Source: Bacteroidota bacterium
GTDB lineage: Bacteria > Bacteroidota > Bacteroidia > Chitinophagales > LD1
NCBI GenBank assembly: GCA_016715625.1
Contig: JADJZU010000001.1
Span: 124,001 to 188,000 of the forward strand
Reading direction: 5' to 3'
Length of the DNA stretch: 64,000 bases
In this document: positions 25,800-34,789 of the stretch, piece after piece
Numbering within the stretch: the stretch's first letter is position 1
How the letters are laid out: each line of letters opens with the position of its first letter
Notes under the pieces: generated by a model
What the model saw: the letters and a program-made list of their open reading frames with translations, nothing else
What the model was told of the DNA's origin: nothing
Databases searched by the model: none
Made by a program: the position numbers and the translations under genes

Positions 25800-27638
25800 T
25801 TACTCTTCAGAGGTAGTTTCTGAACTTTCAGCGGCTTTCTCAGCAGCTTTATCGTCCATACTTTTTTTCAAATCGCTAAGCGCTGACAAATCACCCAAAG
25901 TTGTTTTCTCAATGCCTTTCTGCATTGCTTTCACGGCTTTAGCTGTTTTTCACGTTCTGCTTTTTTCTCGTTCTTCTCAGAAACTTCTACTTCACGCTGC
26001 ACTTCTTCCCAAAGACGGGCATGTGAAAGAATGATTTTCTTGTCGTTGCGGCTAAACTCAATTACCTTAAACTCGGCTTTTTCATCGGCAGCCAGGAAAC
26101 CACCTTCTTTCTTAGCAGTGTGCTTCTTAGGGGCAAATGCTTCGAGACCGTAAGGCAACAATACAATCGCTCCTTTTTCTTCAGCGGATAGAACAGTAGC
26201 CTCATGAACAGAACCTACCGGGAACACTGTTTCAAAAGTATCCCATGGATCTTCTTCAATCTGCTTGTGACCCAAAGTCAGTTTGCGGTTGTCGTTATCA
26301 ATATCCAGCACTACCACTTCCAGTTCATTACCGGCTTTTGTAAACTCGGATGGGTGGTTAAAACGCTTGGTCCAGGAAAGGTCGCTGATGTGAATCATAC
26401 CACCAATGCCGTCTGCTAATTCTACAAATACGCCAAACGGAGTCAGGTTTTTAACCTTACCTTTTACACGGCTTCCTACAGGAATTTGTCTGCAATTTTC
26501 ACCCATGGATCTTCCGTCAAACGCTTCACCGACAAAGACATTTTACGCTCTTCGCGGTTGATGGTCATTACAATCGCCTCGTAAGTATCACCTGCCTTAA
26601 AGAATTCGCGGCTGTTGATAGGCGTATTGCTCCAGCTAACTTCTGATACGTGAATCAAACCTTCTACACCGGGGTAATTTCTAAGAATGCACCGTAGTCT
26701 TCAACGTTTACTACTTTACCTTTCACTTTAGTTCCCACATCGATAGTGGTATCCAAAGTATCCCATGGGTGTGGCTGCAATTGTTTCAGACCAAGTGAAA
26801 TACGCTTTTTGTTGTCATCGTAATCCAATACCACCACGTTCAACTTCTGGTTCAGTTCCAGCACTTCTTTTGGATGTGCAATACGTCCCCATGAAATATC
26901 CGTGATATACAACAAGCCATCCACTCCACCGAGGTCGATAAAGGCACCAAAGTCGGTGATGTTCTTAATAACACCTTCCAATACCTGACCTTTTTCCAGT
27001 TTACCAATGATGGCCTCACGTTGTGCTTCAATGTCTGACTCAATAAGCGCTTTGTGAGATACCACCGCGTTCTTAATCGCCTCATTGATTTTCACCACTT
27101 TCAATTCCATTGTTTTACCAACGTATACATCGTAGTCGGTAATAGGCTTCACATCAATTTGCGAACCCGGAAGGAAGGTTTCCATACCGAATACGTTGGC
27201 AATAAGTCCGCCTTTGGTTTTAGAAGTGATTTTACCGGTAACCACCACGCCTGTAGCGTGTGCGTCAACGATATCATCCCATGCGCGTACCATTCTTGCA
27301 TTCTTGCGGCTAAGAATAAGCACGCCCTTTTTGTCTTCTTTGTTTACAACAAATACATCGAAAACATCGCCCAACTTCAATTCTTCCACATCGCGGAATT
27401 CTGAAAGCGGAACGAGGCCATCGCTTTTGAAACCAATATTCAATACAACATCGATAGGGGTCACTGCTACTACAGTACCTTTTACGATTTCGCTATTTTC
27501 AATGGTTTTAAGTGTGCCTGCATAAACATCATCGTAGCGCTTGCGCTCTTCTTCTGTGTATGTAACCACATTTCTCTTGTCTACGCTCCAGTCAAAATCA
27601 TCGTGGGCGGTAGCGTTGGTTAAAAGATTATCTGACAT
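25800..27638 (-). CDS. rpsA: 30S ribosomal protein S1, with three single-base frame breaks
   Basis: The region encodes a full S1 of about 613 residues with six S1 RNA-binding repeats, for example GLVPLSEFRDVEELKLGD, GAFIDLGGVDGLLYITDISW and GVFVELADGIGGMIHISDLSW, and an Ala/Glu-rich tail ending SSETTSEE. As given, it is split by three frame changes, near 26670 (a CC that should be CCC), 26481 (GG for GGG) and 25946-25950 (five Ts for six). Inserting one base at each point restores EITPGVEGLIHVSE, ADKFPVGSRVKG and EREKTAKAVKAMQ. S1 is essential for mRNA binding in initiation, so these breaks are most likely sequence errors. The leader is long for this genome and carries an inverted repeat and a hairpin. 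Confidence 0.93.
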
Positions 27639-27662
27639 GTTCTAGTTCGGTCAATTTATATT

Positions 27663-27679
27663 CCCACCCCGAACGTGGG
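27663..27679 (-). promoter_or_regulatory. Hairpin in the rpsA leader
   Basis: CCCAC (27663-27667) and GTGGG (27675-27679) can pair around a seven-base loop in the predicted 5' untranslated region, about 25 bases upstream of the ATG. It may take part in S1 autoregulation; this is inference only. Confidence 0.35.
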
Positions 27680-27703
27680 TTTGGTTTATCTTTAAATGGG
27701 GTG

Positions 27704-27745
27704 CGAATATAGAAATAGATTACAATTGGCGAACTAATCGCCAAT
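27704..27745 (-). promoter_or_regulatory. Candidate rpsA promoter overlapped by an inverted repeat
   Basis: On the minus strand TATATTCG (27711 to 27704) is a -7 candidate, with TTCG 18 bases upstream as a weak -33. The -33 lies within a perfect 8-bp inverted repeat, ATTGGCGA (27725-27732) and TCGCCAAT (27738-27745), which could be an operator or the purA/rpsA boundary hairpin. Confidence 0.45.
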
Positions 27746-27786
27746 GAAACAGGGGAGCAAAAAAAACGGTAGAATTCAATGCAAAA

Positions 27787-27801
27787 GGCATCAAAAATGC
27801 C
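27787..27801 (-). terminator. Weak terminator after purA
   Basis: GGCAT and ATGCC pair around a CAAAA loop, followed on the minus strand by TTTT. It lies 14 bases past the purA stop. Five base pairs make this marginal. Confidence 0.4.
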
Positions 27802-27815
27802 CGACAGCGTATGAT

Positions 27816-29099
27816 TTAAGCTATTGAAGCAGCTTTTTTAAATAAAAGCCGCTCGCGCTCAGGACCTGTAGAAATCATGGTAACCTCAGTGCCCAGGTAT
27901 TCTTCCACAAATTGAAGATAACCCAGAAAGGTCTCCGGCAAATCGTCATAACTGGAAAAATTTCGCAAGTCTGTTTTCCAACCACATAACTGGTGATAAA
28001 CTGGTTTTACAACCGTATTGACCAAATCATAGGGTATTTGTTGCGAAAGCACCCCATCTACCTCATATTCTGTGCAGGCTTCAATGGTTTCAAAGTCGTT
28101 AAGAATATCCGATTTTGTCATGGCAATTTGCGTCACTCCGTTCACCATGATGGCATACTTCAAAGCCGGCAAATCTATCCAGCCTGTTCTTCGTGGACGG
28201 CCGGTGGTGGCACCAAACTCCCCTCCTATTTTTCTGATTTGCTCGCCCAAATCATTGTCGAGTTCAGTAGGGAACGGACCACTACCTACACGAGTGCAAT
28301 ATGCTTTGGCAATGCCTATTACCTCCTTGATCTTTCCGGGGGCAATTCCCAGGCCATTGCATGCTCCGGATGAAATAGTATTGCTGGATGTAACATACGG
28401 ATAAGTACCAAAATCAATATCCAACATGGTCCCCTGCGCACCCTCCGCCAGAATATTTTTTCCGGCCGACAGCGCATTATTCAAATAATACTCCGAGTCA
28501 ATAAGATTGAGCGAACGAACGAAGTCTATGGCATCAAACCAAGTGCTCTCCAGTTCATTCAATTCATATTCAAAATCATAAATCTTGAGTAAGTTGAGGT
28601 GCTTCTCCTTGATTCGGCCATAGATATTTTTGAAATCGGTGGACAAAATATCACCTACACGCAAACCATTACGGCCCGTTTTATCCATGTACGTGGGAGA
28701 AATACCACGTAAGGTGGAACCAATTTTTTCCTTCCCTTTTGCAGCTTCGCTGGCCGCATCCAGAATCTTGTGTGTTGGCAAAATGAAGTGCGCTTTTTTA
28801 GATATAAAAAGTCGCTTGTTTACATCAATTCCTTTGGCTAAAAGATTTTCGATTTCTTTCTTCAAGGTAACGGGGTCAATCACTACACCATTGCCAATTA
28901 CGTTCATGGGACGTTCCTGCAATATTCCGGAGGGCACCGTGTGCAGAACCGTTTTTTCTCCATTTATCACTAAGGTGTGGCCGGCATTAGGCCCCCCTTG
29001 AAATCGGGCTATGATATCGTATTGCGGAGCCAGATAATCAATGATTTTGCCCTTCCCTTCATCGCCCCATTGGAGGCCTAAAAGTATATCTACATGCAT
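27816..29099 (-). CDS. purA: Adenylosuccinate synthase
   Basis: PurA makes adenylosuccinate from IMP, aspartate and GTP, the first step from IMP to AMP. The 427-residue protein has the P-loop-like GDEGKGKIIDYLAP (about 12-25, with catalytic Asp13 equivalent), GGPNAGHTLV (about 35-44, catalytic His41 equivalent), STLRGISPTYMDKTGR and the C-terminal TKSDILNDF guanine-binding segment. Length is normal. It is the last gene of a minus-strand run RelA/SpoT-Fur-STAS-PurA with gaps of about 30-50 bases, so co-transcription is likely. Confidence 0.96.
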   Translation of the reverse strand: MHVDILLGLQWGDEGKGKIIDYLAPQYDIIARFQGGPNAGHTLVINGEKTVLHTVPSGILQERPMNVIGNGVVIDPVTLKKEIENLLAKGIDVNKRLFISKKAHFILPTHKILDAASEAAKGKEKIGSTLRGISPTYMDKTGRNGLRVGDILSTDFKNIYGRIKEKHLNLLKIYDFEYELNELESTWFDAIDFVRSLNLIDSEYYLNNALSAGKNILAEGAQGTMLDIDFGTYPYVTSSNTISSGACNGLGIAPGKIKEVIGIAKAYCTRVGSGPFPTELDNDLGEQIRKIGGEFGATTGRPRRTGWIDLPALKYAIMVNGVTQIAMTKSDILNDFETIEACTEYEVDGVLSQQIPYDLVNTVVKPVYHQLCGWKTDLRNFSSYDDLPETFLGYLQFVEEYLGTEVTMISTGPERERLLFKKAASIA

Positions 29100-29129
29100 G
29101 GTATTGCTAAATTGAATTTATAAGGAGAA

Positions 29130-29468
29130 CTACACTGTTTTTAAAAATGCGGTAGCTGAAGCAGCATCACTATAAACCGGGAAAACAGTTTCCAGCTTGG
29201 TCATTTGCAGCAGTTTCTTCATTTGGTCGGGCAGGGAACAAAGAGCCAATTCGCCCCCGGCATTGCGGGTTTTAGAAAGGGCGGTCATCAACATACCAAG
29301 ACCGGTGCTATTAATAAACTTCATGGCTGATAAATCAAAGAGGACCTTTTTATTACCGGCTTCCAGGTTCTGCTTTATCAACTCCAAAACCGGAGCATTG
29401 GTATTCTCGCCCAGTAAATTTCCTTCTAAGTAAATGATGAGGACTCCTTCTTTAACTTCGCTATTCAT
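29130..29468 (-). CDS. STAS-domain anti-sigma factor antagonist
   Basis: This 112-residue single STAS domain resembles SpoIIAA/RsbV-type anti-anti-sigma factors. The phospho-acceptor Ser54 is in FDLSAMKFINSTGLGML, the canonical motif. Such proteins bind an anti-sigma kinase when unphosphorylated and release a sigma factor or other partner. No kinase, phosphatase or sigma factor gene is adjacent in the window, so the partner is unknown. It lies 30 bases from purA and 29 from fur and is likely part of the same operon. Confidence 0.92.
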   Translation of the reverse strand: MNSEVKEGVLIIYLEGNLLGENTNAPVLELIKQNLEAGNKKVLFDLSAMKFINSTGLGMLMTALSKTRNAGGELALCSLPDQMKKLLQMTKLETVFPVYSDAASATAFLKTV

Positions 29469-29497
29469 GTGCTTTGAATTATTTTTTTGATGGATAA

Positions 29498-29995
29498 TTA
29501 TACGAGTTCTGCTTTAGCTTCCTTCTTAATGTCCAACTCTCGTTTCATCTGGCAATTACCGCAAATACCATACATATTTAAAGAATGGTGCGTGATTTTG
29601 AAATTCAACAAATCACCCATCATACTCTTTATTTGCTGAATACGGGGGTCGCAGAATTCCACCACCTTTTTACAGTCTACACAAATGATGTGGTCGTGTT
29701 GTTTGTAACCGTAACTCTTTTCAAACTGCGCCTGATTTTTACCAAACTGATGTTTTTTTACCAAATCGCAACTGACCAGCAAATCAAGTGTGTTGTAAAC
29801 AGTGGCACGGCTGACATTAAAGTTTTTTTTGCGCGATAAGTCTTCAAAAAGACTCTCGGCATCAAAATGATCGTTTCGCTTATAAATTTCTTCGAGAATG
29901 GTAAACCTTTCGGTGGTTCTGCGCAGCTCCTTGTTCTCCAGGTAAGCAGAGAAAATATTTTTTACCTCTTCGAAAGTTTCCTTATTGAAAGCCAC
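29498..29995 (-). CDS. Fur-family transcriptional regulator
   Basis: This 165-residue protein has a winged-helix DNA-binding domain (RATVYNTLDLLVSCDLVKKHQFG, about 63-86) and a metal/dimerisation domain. H100 and H102 (YKQHDHIICVDC) and the two CxxC pairs C105/C108 and C145/C148 match the structural zinc site and regulatory region. It could be Fur, PerR or Zur; sequence alone does not decide, and the neighbours (purA, relA) are not metal genes. The start is GTG at 29995, immediately after a -7 candidate. It is probably also in the RelA/SpoT-purA operon. Confidence 0.9.
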   Translation of the reverse strand: MAFNKETFEEVKNIFSAYLENKELRRTTERFTILEEIYKRNDHFDAESLFEDLSRKKNFNVSRATVYNTLDLLVSCDLVKKHQFGKNQAQFEKSYGYKQHDHIICVDCKKVVEFCDPRIQQIKSMMGDLLNFKITHHSLNMYGICGNCQMKRELDIKKEAKAELV

Positions 29996-29999
29996 GGCC

Positions 30000-30007
30000 C
30001 GAAAATA
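30000..30007 (-). promoter_or_regulatory. Candidate -7 element of the Fur-family gene
   Basis: On the minus strand TATTTTCG precedes the GTG start with only GGCC between them. It would give a leaderless transcript in addition to read-through from the RelA/SpoT gene. Confidence 0.4.
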
Positions 30008-30043
30008 AACCTAAAGATGATAATGCTGAAAAAGTATTCCACA

Positions 30044-32272
30044 CTAATTCTGGTCTTCCGACTCGAATCTCTCCACCTCCAGAATGCCATCCAGTCCTGT
30101 CAGCCGCTCAATTAAATCTTCCAGCTCTTTGGTATCGTGTACGTATATCATTATGCGGCCCTCAAACACTCCATCGTTACTATCAAACGAGATAGAGCGC
30201 ATATTCAGATTCATTTCACCGGTGATAATGTTAGTTATTTTGTTGACCAGCCCCACATCATCCAGTCCGGTGAGTTTTATACCGGTGAGGAAGGCAATTT
30301 CGTGCTGCTTGGTCCATTTAGTTTTAATAATCCGGTAAGCATACTTACTCATCATTTGCACCGCATTGGGGCAATTGGTACGGTGAATTTTTATGCCATC
30401 GTTAATCGTCAGGAATCCAAAAACATCATCCCCGGGAATCGGGTTGCAGCAGGGGGCAAACTTATAGTTTATCTTATCGCTGTTTTCGCCCATTATCAAC
30501 AACTCGGCATTCTTTTGAAGGGTCTGCTTCACCACTTCGTCCATGCTCTGAGTAGATTGCGCCAACACCGGCTTAGGCAACTTAATTTTGCCGGCCACTA
30601 CTTCAAACTTATTGAGATCGGAAAGATCCACTTTCTTGTTCGCAATATTGAAATACAAGTCAAGCGGAGAAATCATTTTATAGAAATTCATGAGCAGAAG
30701 AATATTCGACTCACTCACTTCTATTTTCAATGCTTTTAACTTCCGCTCCAGCGCTTCCTTTCCATCTGCAGCTATCTTTTTCTTTTCATCTTTCAACGAC
30801 TGCTTAATCACCGAGCGGGCTTTAGCAGTCACCACAAAACTCAGCCAATCTTCATTGGGCGTTTGCTTGTTGCTGGTGAGTATCTCTACCTGATCTCCGT
30901 TTTTGAGTACATGACTAAGCGGTAGCAGTTTAGTATTTACCTTGGCACCTATACATTTTTTACCAATGCCGCTGTGAATCTCGAAAGCAAAATCGAGCGC
31001 TGTAGCTCCTTTGCGAAGCCGTCTTAAATCTCCTTTGGGAGTAAATACAAAAATTTCTTCGCTGAATAGTTCGTGTTTAAAATCGTTAACTACATCTAAA
31101 GCAGATACGTCTGTATTGCTCAAAACGCCTCTGATTTTCTCCAACCATTCATCCATGGCACTATCGCTGTTGCCCTCTTTGTATTTCCAGTGGGCCGCAA
31201 AACCCTTTTCGGCAATTTCGTGCATGCGCTCGGTGCGAATCTGAATTTCCACCCACTTACCCGAGGAGCTCATAACGGTAGTATGCAGCGCTTCATATCC
31301 GTTTGTTTTGGGGTTGCTGAGCCAGTCGCGCAGCCGGTCGGGGTTAGGATGATAAATATCTGTAATGGCGGAATAGACACCCCAACAATCGCTTTTCTCT
31401 TTGTCGTGGTCCGATTTGAGGATAATTCGAATGGCAAACAAATCGTAAATTTCCTCAAAGGGAACACCTTTGTGTTTTATCTTATTGTAGATAGAATAAA
31501 TACTCTTTGGTCTTCCATAAATATCAAAATGAAAACCACGCTTTTCCAATTCTTCTTTTAGCGGTTTTATGAAGTCATGGATAAACTTCGTTCGCTCTTT
31601 CTTCTTTTCTTGTAATTTCTGGGCAATATCCCGATAAAGATCCGGCTCGGTGTATTTCAACGATAAATCCTCCAACTCCGTTTTTATAGCATACAAACCC
31701 ATACGATGTGCCAGGGGTGCATACAGGTAAGATGTTTCGCTGGCAATTTTCAACTGCTTATCGCGTCTCAGAGAATCCAAGGTACGCATGTTGTGCAAGC
31801 GGTCCGCCAGTTTTATGAGTATAACACGAATATCATCATTGAGAGTAAGCAGGAGCTTTCTGAAGTTCTCGGCTTGTATGGAGGAGTTAAGGTCAAATAC
31901 TCCTGCAATTTTGGTGAGCCCATCTACAATTTTGGCAATTTCTTTATTAAACGTGCGCTCAATTTCCTCCAAAGTAACCTCCGTATCTTCCACCGTGTCG
32001 TGCAGTAAGGCACAGATGACACTTGTGGCATCTAAGCCCATTTCCTCCGCTACAATTTTGGCTACAGCAATAGGATGCAGCACATACGGCTCACCGCTTT
32101 TTCTGCGCATGTCTTTATGACTTTCGGTGGCCAGCTCAAAAGCCTCGCGAATCAACTTTTTTTCCTGCGGAGAAATATTCTTGCGCAATGCGCGCAGCAG
32201 TGAGCGATATTCCTTACGAATCAGTTGATTTTCCGCATTCAGGTCAATTTTATTATCTGCTTTAAAGTCCAT
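30044..32272 (-). CDS. RelA/SpoT-family (p)ppGpp synthetase/hydrolase
   Basis: This 742-residue enzyme makes and degrades the alarmone (p)ppGpp of the stringent response. The HD hydrolase domain (about 40-190) keeps the active motif LLHDTVEDT with H91, D92, E95 and D96. The synthetase domain (about 240-350) has GRPKSIYSIYNKI, YDLFAIRII and NPKTNGYEALHTT, and the EIQIRTERMHEIAEKGFAAHWKYK segment follows. A TGS domain (FVFTPKGDLRRLRKGATALDFAF) and a C-terminal ACT domain complete it. It looks bifunctional (Rsh type). I start at ATG 32272 (MDFKADNKID); the frame is open 23 codons further upstream but that part is atypical. Downstream genes are Fur, STAS and PurA. Confidence 0.94.
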   Translation of the reverse strand: MDFKADNKIDLNAENQLIRKEYRSLLRALRKNISPQEKKLIREAFELATESHKDMRRKSGEPYVLHPIAVAKIVAEEMGLDATSVICALLHDTVEDTEVTLEEIERTFNKEIAKIVDGLTKIAGVFDLNSSIQAENFRKLLLTLNDDIRVILIKLADRLHNMRTLDSLRRDKQLKIASETSYLYAPLAHRMGLYAIKTELEDLSLKYTEPDLYRDIAQKLQEKKKERTKFIHDFIKPLKEELEKRGFHFDIYGRPKSIYSIYNKIKHKGVPFEEIYDLFAIRIILKSDHDKEKSDCWGVYSAITDIYHPNPDRLRDWLSNPKTNGYEALHTTVMSSSGKWVEIQIRTERMHEIAEKGFAAHWKYKEGNSDSAMDEWLEKIRGVLSNTDVSALDVVNDFKHELFSEEIFVFTPKGDLRRLRKGATALDFAFEIHSGIGKKCIGAKVNTKLLPLSHVLKNGDQVEILTSNKQTPNEDWLSFVVTAKARSVIKQSLKDEKKKIAADGKEALERKLKALKIEVSESNILLLMNFYKMISPLDLYFNIANKKVDLSDLNKFEVVAGKIKLPKPVLAQSTQSMDEVVKQTLQKNAELLIMGENSDKINYKFAPCCNPIPGDDVFGFLTINDGIKIHRTNCPNAVQMMSKYAYRIIKTKWTKQHEIAFLTGIKLTGLDDVGLVNKITNIITGEMNLNMRSISFDSNDGVFEGRIMIYVHDTKELEDLIERLTGLDGILEVERFESEDQN

Positions 32273-32478
32273 ATGTATTAGCGCAACAAAATAATAAACA
32301 AACACAACTCGAAAAAGCCAGCGGACAGGAGGGGTATACACAAAGCTACGTTAGCTGCCAACGAATGTGAACGATACCAGTAATTCTGATTTGAAACAAT
32401 TAAACTGCGCTTTGTGCAATCATTGTTTGTAAATAGTGTACAACTCAAAAAAAAACGCGTGCGTTTTTACTGTAAAAT

Positions 32479-32488
32479 TATTTTCGCC
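32479..32488 (+). promoter_or_regulatory. Candidate -7 element of purL
   Basis: TATTTTCGCC matches the TAnnTTCGC form 16 bases upstream of the ATG at 32505. It supports that start and not the in-frame GTG at 32436, which lies upstream of this element. Confidence 0.45.
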
Positions 32489-32504
32489 AGCAAACAACCC
32501 ATCC

Positions 32505-34730
32505 ATGAGCACAGCAGCACATCTTGAACTAGCTACACCTGAACAAGCAAAACAACTCGGAATACGCGATGAAGAGTTTGAAAAAATAAAGGAGATATTA
32601 GGCAGAACTCCCAATTTTAATGAGTTAAGCATATACAGCGTTATGTGGAGCGAACACTGCTCCTACAAGAACTCTATTAAATATTTGAAACAACTTCCGC
32701 GCAAGGGCAAACACTTGTTGGTGGAAGCGGGAGAGGAAAATGCTGGATTAGTGGATTTAGGAGATGGCTTAGCCTGCGCATTCAAAATAGAAAGCCACAA
32801 CCACCCTTCGGCATTGGAACCATATCAAGGTGCAGCAACAGGTGTGGGAGGTATTCACCGCGATATTTTTACGATGGGAGCTCGTCCTATTTGCGCACTT
32901 AATTCACTCCGTTTTGGTGACCTGAAAAACGAGCGCACCAAATATTTACTGAAGGGTGTAGTAAAAGGAATCGGTGATTATGGCAACTGCTTTGGCGTGC
33001 CAACCGTAGCCGGTGAAGTGTATTTTGACCCGGTGTATCAAACCAACCCACTGGTTAATGCAATGAGCGTGGGTATTGTAAAGACAAATGAGACTGTATC
33101 TGCCATTTCGCAAGGAGTGGGCAATCCGGTATATATTGTTGGTTCCTCTACAGGGAAAGATGGTATACATGGAGCTGCATTTGCCTCCAAAGATATTACC
33201 GAAGATTCAGCCAAAGATTTGCCAGCCGTGCAGGTGGGTGATCCATTTCAGGAAAAACTGTTGCTGGAAGCCAGTTTGGAGGTCATTAAAACAGGTGCAG
33301 TAGTAGGTATGCAGGACATGGGTGCAGCGGGCATTACTTGTTCCACATCTGAAATGAGTGCCAAAGGAAAAAGCGGGATGAAGGTACACTTAGATAAAGT
33401 TCCTACTCGCCAATCCAATATGAAGCCCTGGGAAATTTTACTGAGTGAATCGCAGGAACGAATGCTGATTGTGGTGAAAAAAGGAAGCGAGAAAGAAGTA
33501 GAGGCTGTATTCGAAAAATGGGATTTGCACTGTGCCATTATTGGTGAAGTAACAGCCGGAGACCGGTTAGAATATTTTATGGATGGACAGTTAGTGGCCG
33601 ATGTGCCCGCTGAGAGTTTGGTGCTGGGGGGAGGCGCTCCAGTATACGACCGCGAGTTTAAAGAGCCGGCATACTTTGCAGCGAACAAAAAATTTGACAT
33701 CAGCCAAATTGAACAACCCGAAGATTTAAAGAAAGTAGCACGTGAACTGGCAGGCCGCCCGAACATTGCAAGTAAAAAATGGGTATTTGAACAATATGAC
33801 TCTATGGTTGGAGTAGCTAATACTTCCACCAACCGACCCACCGATGCTGCCATCGTTCGCGTATTAGGTAGCCGAAAGCACTTAGCAGTTACAGTGGATT
33901 GTAATGCCAGATATGTGTATGCCGACCCACTCGTAGGTGGCCAGATAGCTGTAGCAGAAGCAGCCCGCAACATTGTGTGCAGTGGTGGTGAGCCCAGCGC
34001 TATAACCAATTGCCTCAACTTTGGGAATCCTTACATCCCGGAGGTATACTGGCAGTTTGTAAATGCCTTGAAGGGCATGGGACTGGCATGCGAAGCATTT
34101 GACACCCCGGTTACGGGCGGAAATGTATCGTTCTATAACCAAAGTACGGAAGGTGGTGCGGTATTCCCCACCCCAACTATAGGTATGATGGGTGTAGTGG
34201 AAGACATTGAAATAGTAACCGGACTTGATTTTAAAAAGAGTGGTGACCGCATCTATGTAATTGGCGAAATGAAGAATGATATAGCTTCATCGGAATACCT
34301 GGTAGGCTACCATGGTGTAGAGGAATCACCAGCACCTTTTTTCGATTTGAAGACAGAAGTGCAGGTTCAGCGGGCCGTTAAAGAATTATTGAATGAACAA
34401 GTTATTCAATCTGCGCATGACATATCTGAAGGTGGTTTATTTGTTACACTAATGGAGAGTGCCATGGCCGGTAAACGTGGATTTGAAATTGAAACAGATG
34501 TGGACCTTCGCAAAGATGCTTTCCTGTTTGGAGAAGCACAAAGCAGAGTGGTAGTAACGGTAAAACCTGAAAAGGAAAATCAATTCCTTGATTTGCTGGC
34601 ACAGCACGAGGTAGATTTCAACAATATTGGTGTAGTAACCTCTGCCATGATTTTTGTGGACAAAGAGCGCTGGGGCACCATTGCCGATTGGAAAGAAATT
34701 TACGACAACGCACTGGAAAAATTATTGTAG
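32505..34730 (+). CDS. purL: Phosphoribosylformylglycinamidine synthase subunit PurL
   Basis: PurL is the synthetase subunit that converts FGAR to FGAM using ammonia from PurQ, with PurS as partner, in purine synthesis. The 741-residue protein is the small (Bacillus-type) form and not the 1,200-residue fused form. Visible motifs are MWSEHCSYKNSIKYLKQLP (about 40-58), the ATP-binding SHNHPSALEPYQGAATGVGGI (about 94-114) and QDMGAAGITCSTSEM (about 268-282). The C-terminal half repeats the PurM-like fold. The start ATG 32505 follows a -7 element. It is divergent from RelA/SpoT. purS and purQ are not in the window. Confidence 0.96.
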   Translation: MSTAAHLELATPEQAKQLGIRDEEFEKIKEILGRTPNFNELSIYSVMWSEHCSYKNSIKYLKQLPRKGKHLLVEAGEENAGLVDLGDGLACAFKIESHNHPSALEPYQGAATGVGGIHRDIFTMGARPICALNSLRFGDLKNERTKYLLKGVVKGIGDYGNCFGVPTVAGEVYFDPVYQTNPLVNAMSVGIVKTNETVSAISQGVGNPVYIVGSSTGKDGIHGAAFASKDITEDSAKDLPAVQVGDPFQEKLLLEASLEVIKTGAVVGMQDMGAAGITCSTSEMSAKGKSGMKVHLDKVPTRQSNMKPWEILLSESQERMLIVVKKGSEKEVEAVFEKWDLHCAIIGEVTAGDRLEYFMDGQLVADVPAESLVLGGGAPVYDREFKEPAYFAANKKFDISQIEQPEDLKKVARELAGRPNIASKKWVFEQYDSMVGVANTSTNRPTDAAIVRVLGSRKHLAVTVDCNARYVYADPLVGGQIAVAEAARNIVCSGGEPSAITNCLNFGNPYIPEVYWQFVNALKGMGLACEAFDTPVTGGNVSFYNQSTEGGAVFPTPTIGMMGVVEDIEIVTGLDFKKSGDRIYVIGEMKNDIASSEYLVGYHGVEESPAPFFDLKTEVQVQRAVKELLNEQVIQSAHDISEGGLFVTLMESAMAGKRGFEIETDVDLRKDAFLFGEAQSRVVVTVKPEKENQFLDLLAQHEVDFNNIGVVTSAMIFVDKERWGTIADWKEIYDNALEKLL

Positions 34731-34739
34731 TGTCGGCTA

Positions 34740-34767
34740 CTTAGAACAGTAAAAAATTCTAAGTTTG
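34740..34767 (+). terminator. Probable terminator after purL
   Basis: CTTAGAA (34740-34746) and TTCTAAG (34757-34763) form a 7-bp stem with an A-rich loop, followed by TTTGTTT. It lies 10 bases past the purL stop. The stem is AT-rich and so only moderately strong. Confidence 0.55.
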
Positions 34768-34789
34768 TTTAGACACGAAATTCTATCTC

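Noticed and set aside
26476..26658. Separate small S1-domain genes.
   Set aside because: The pieces join into one rpsA after single-base corrections; they are not independent genes.
32436..32504. N-terminal extension of PurL from a GTG start.
   Set aside because: The extension lies upstream of the -7 element and does not resemble PurL; the ATG at 32505 is preferred.
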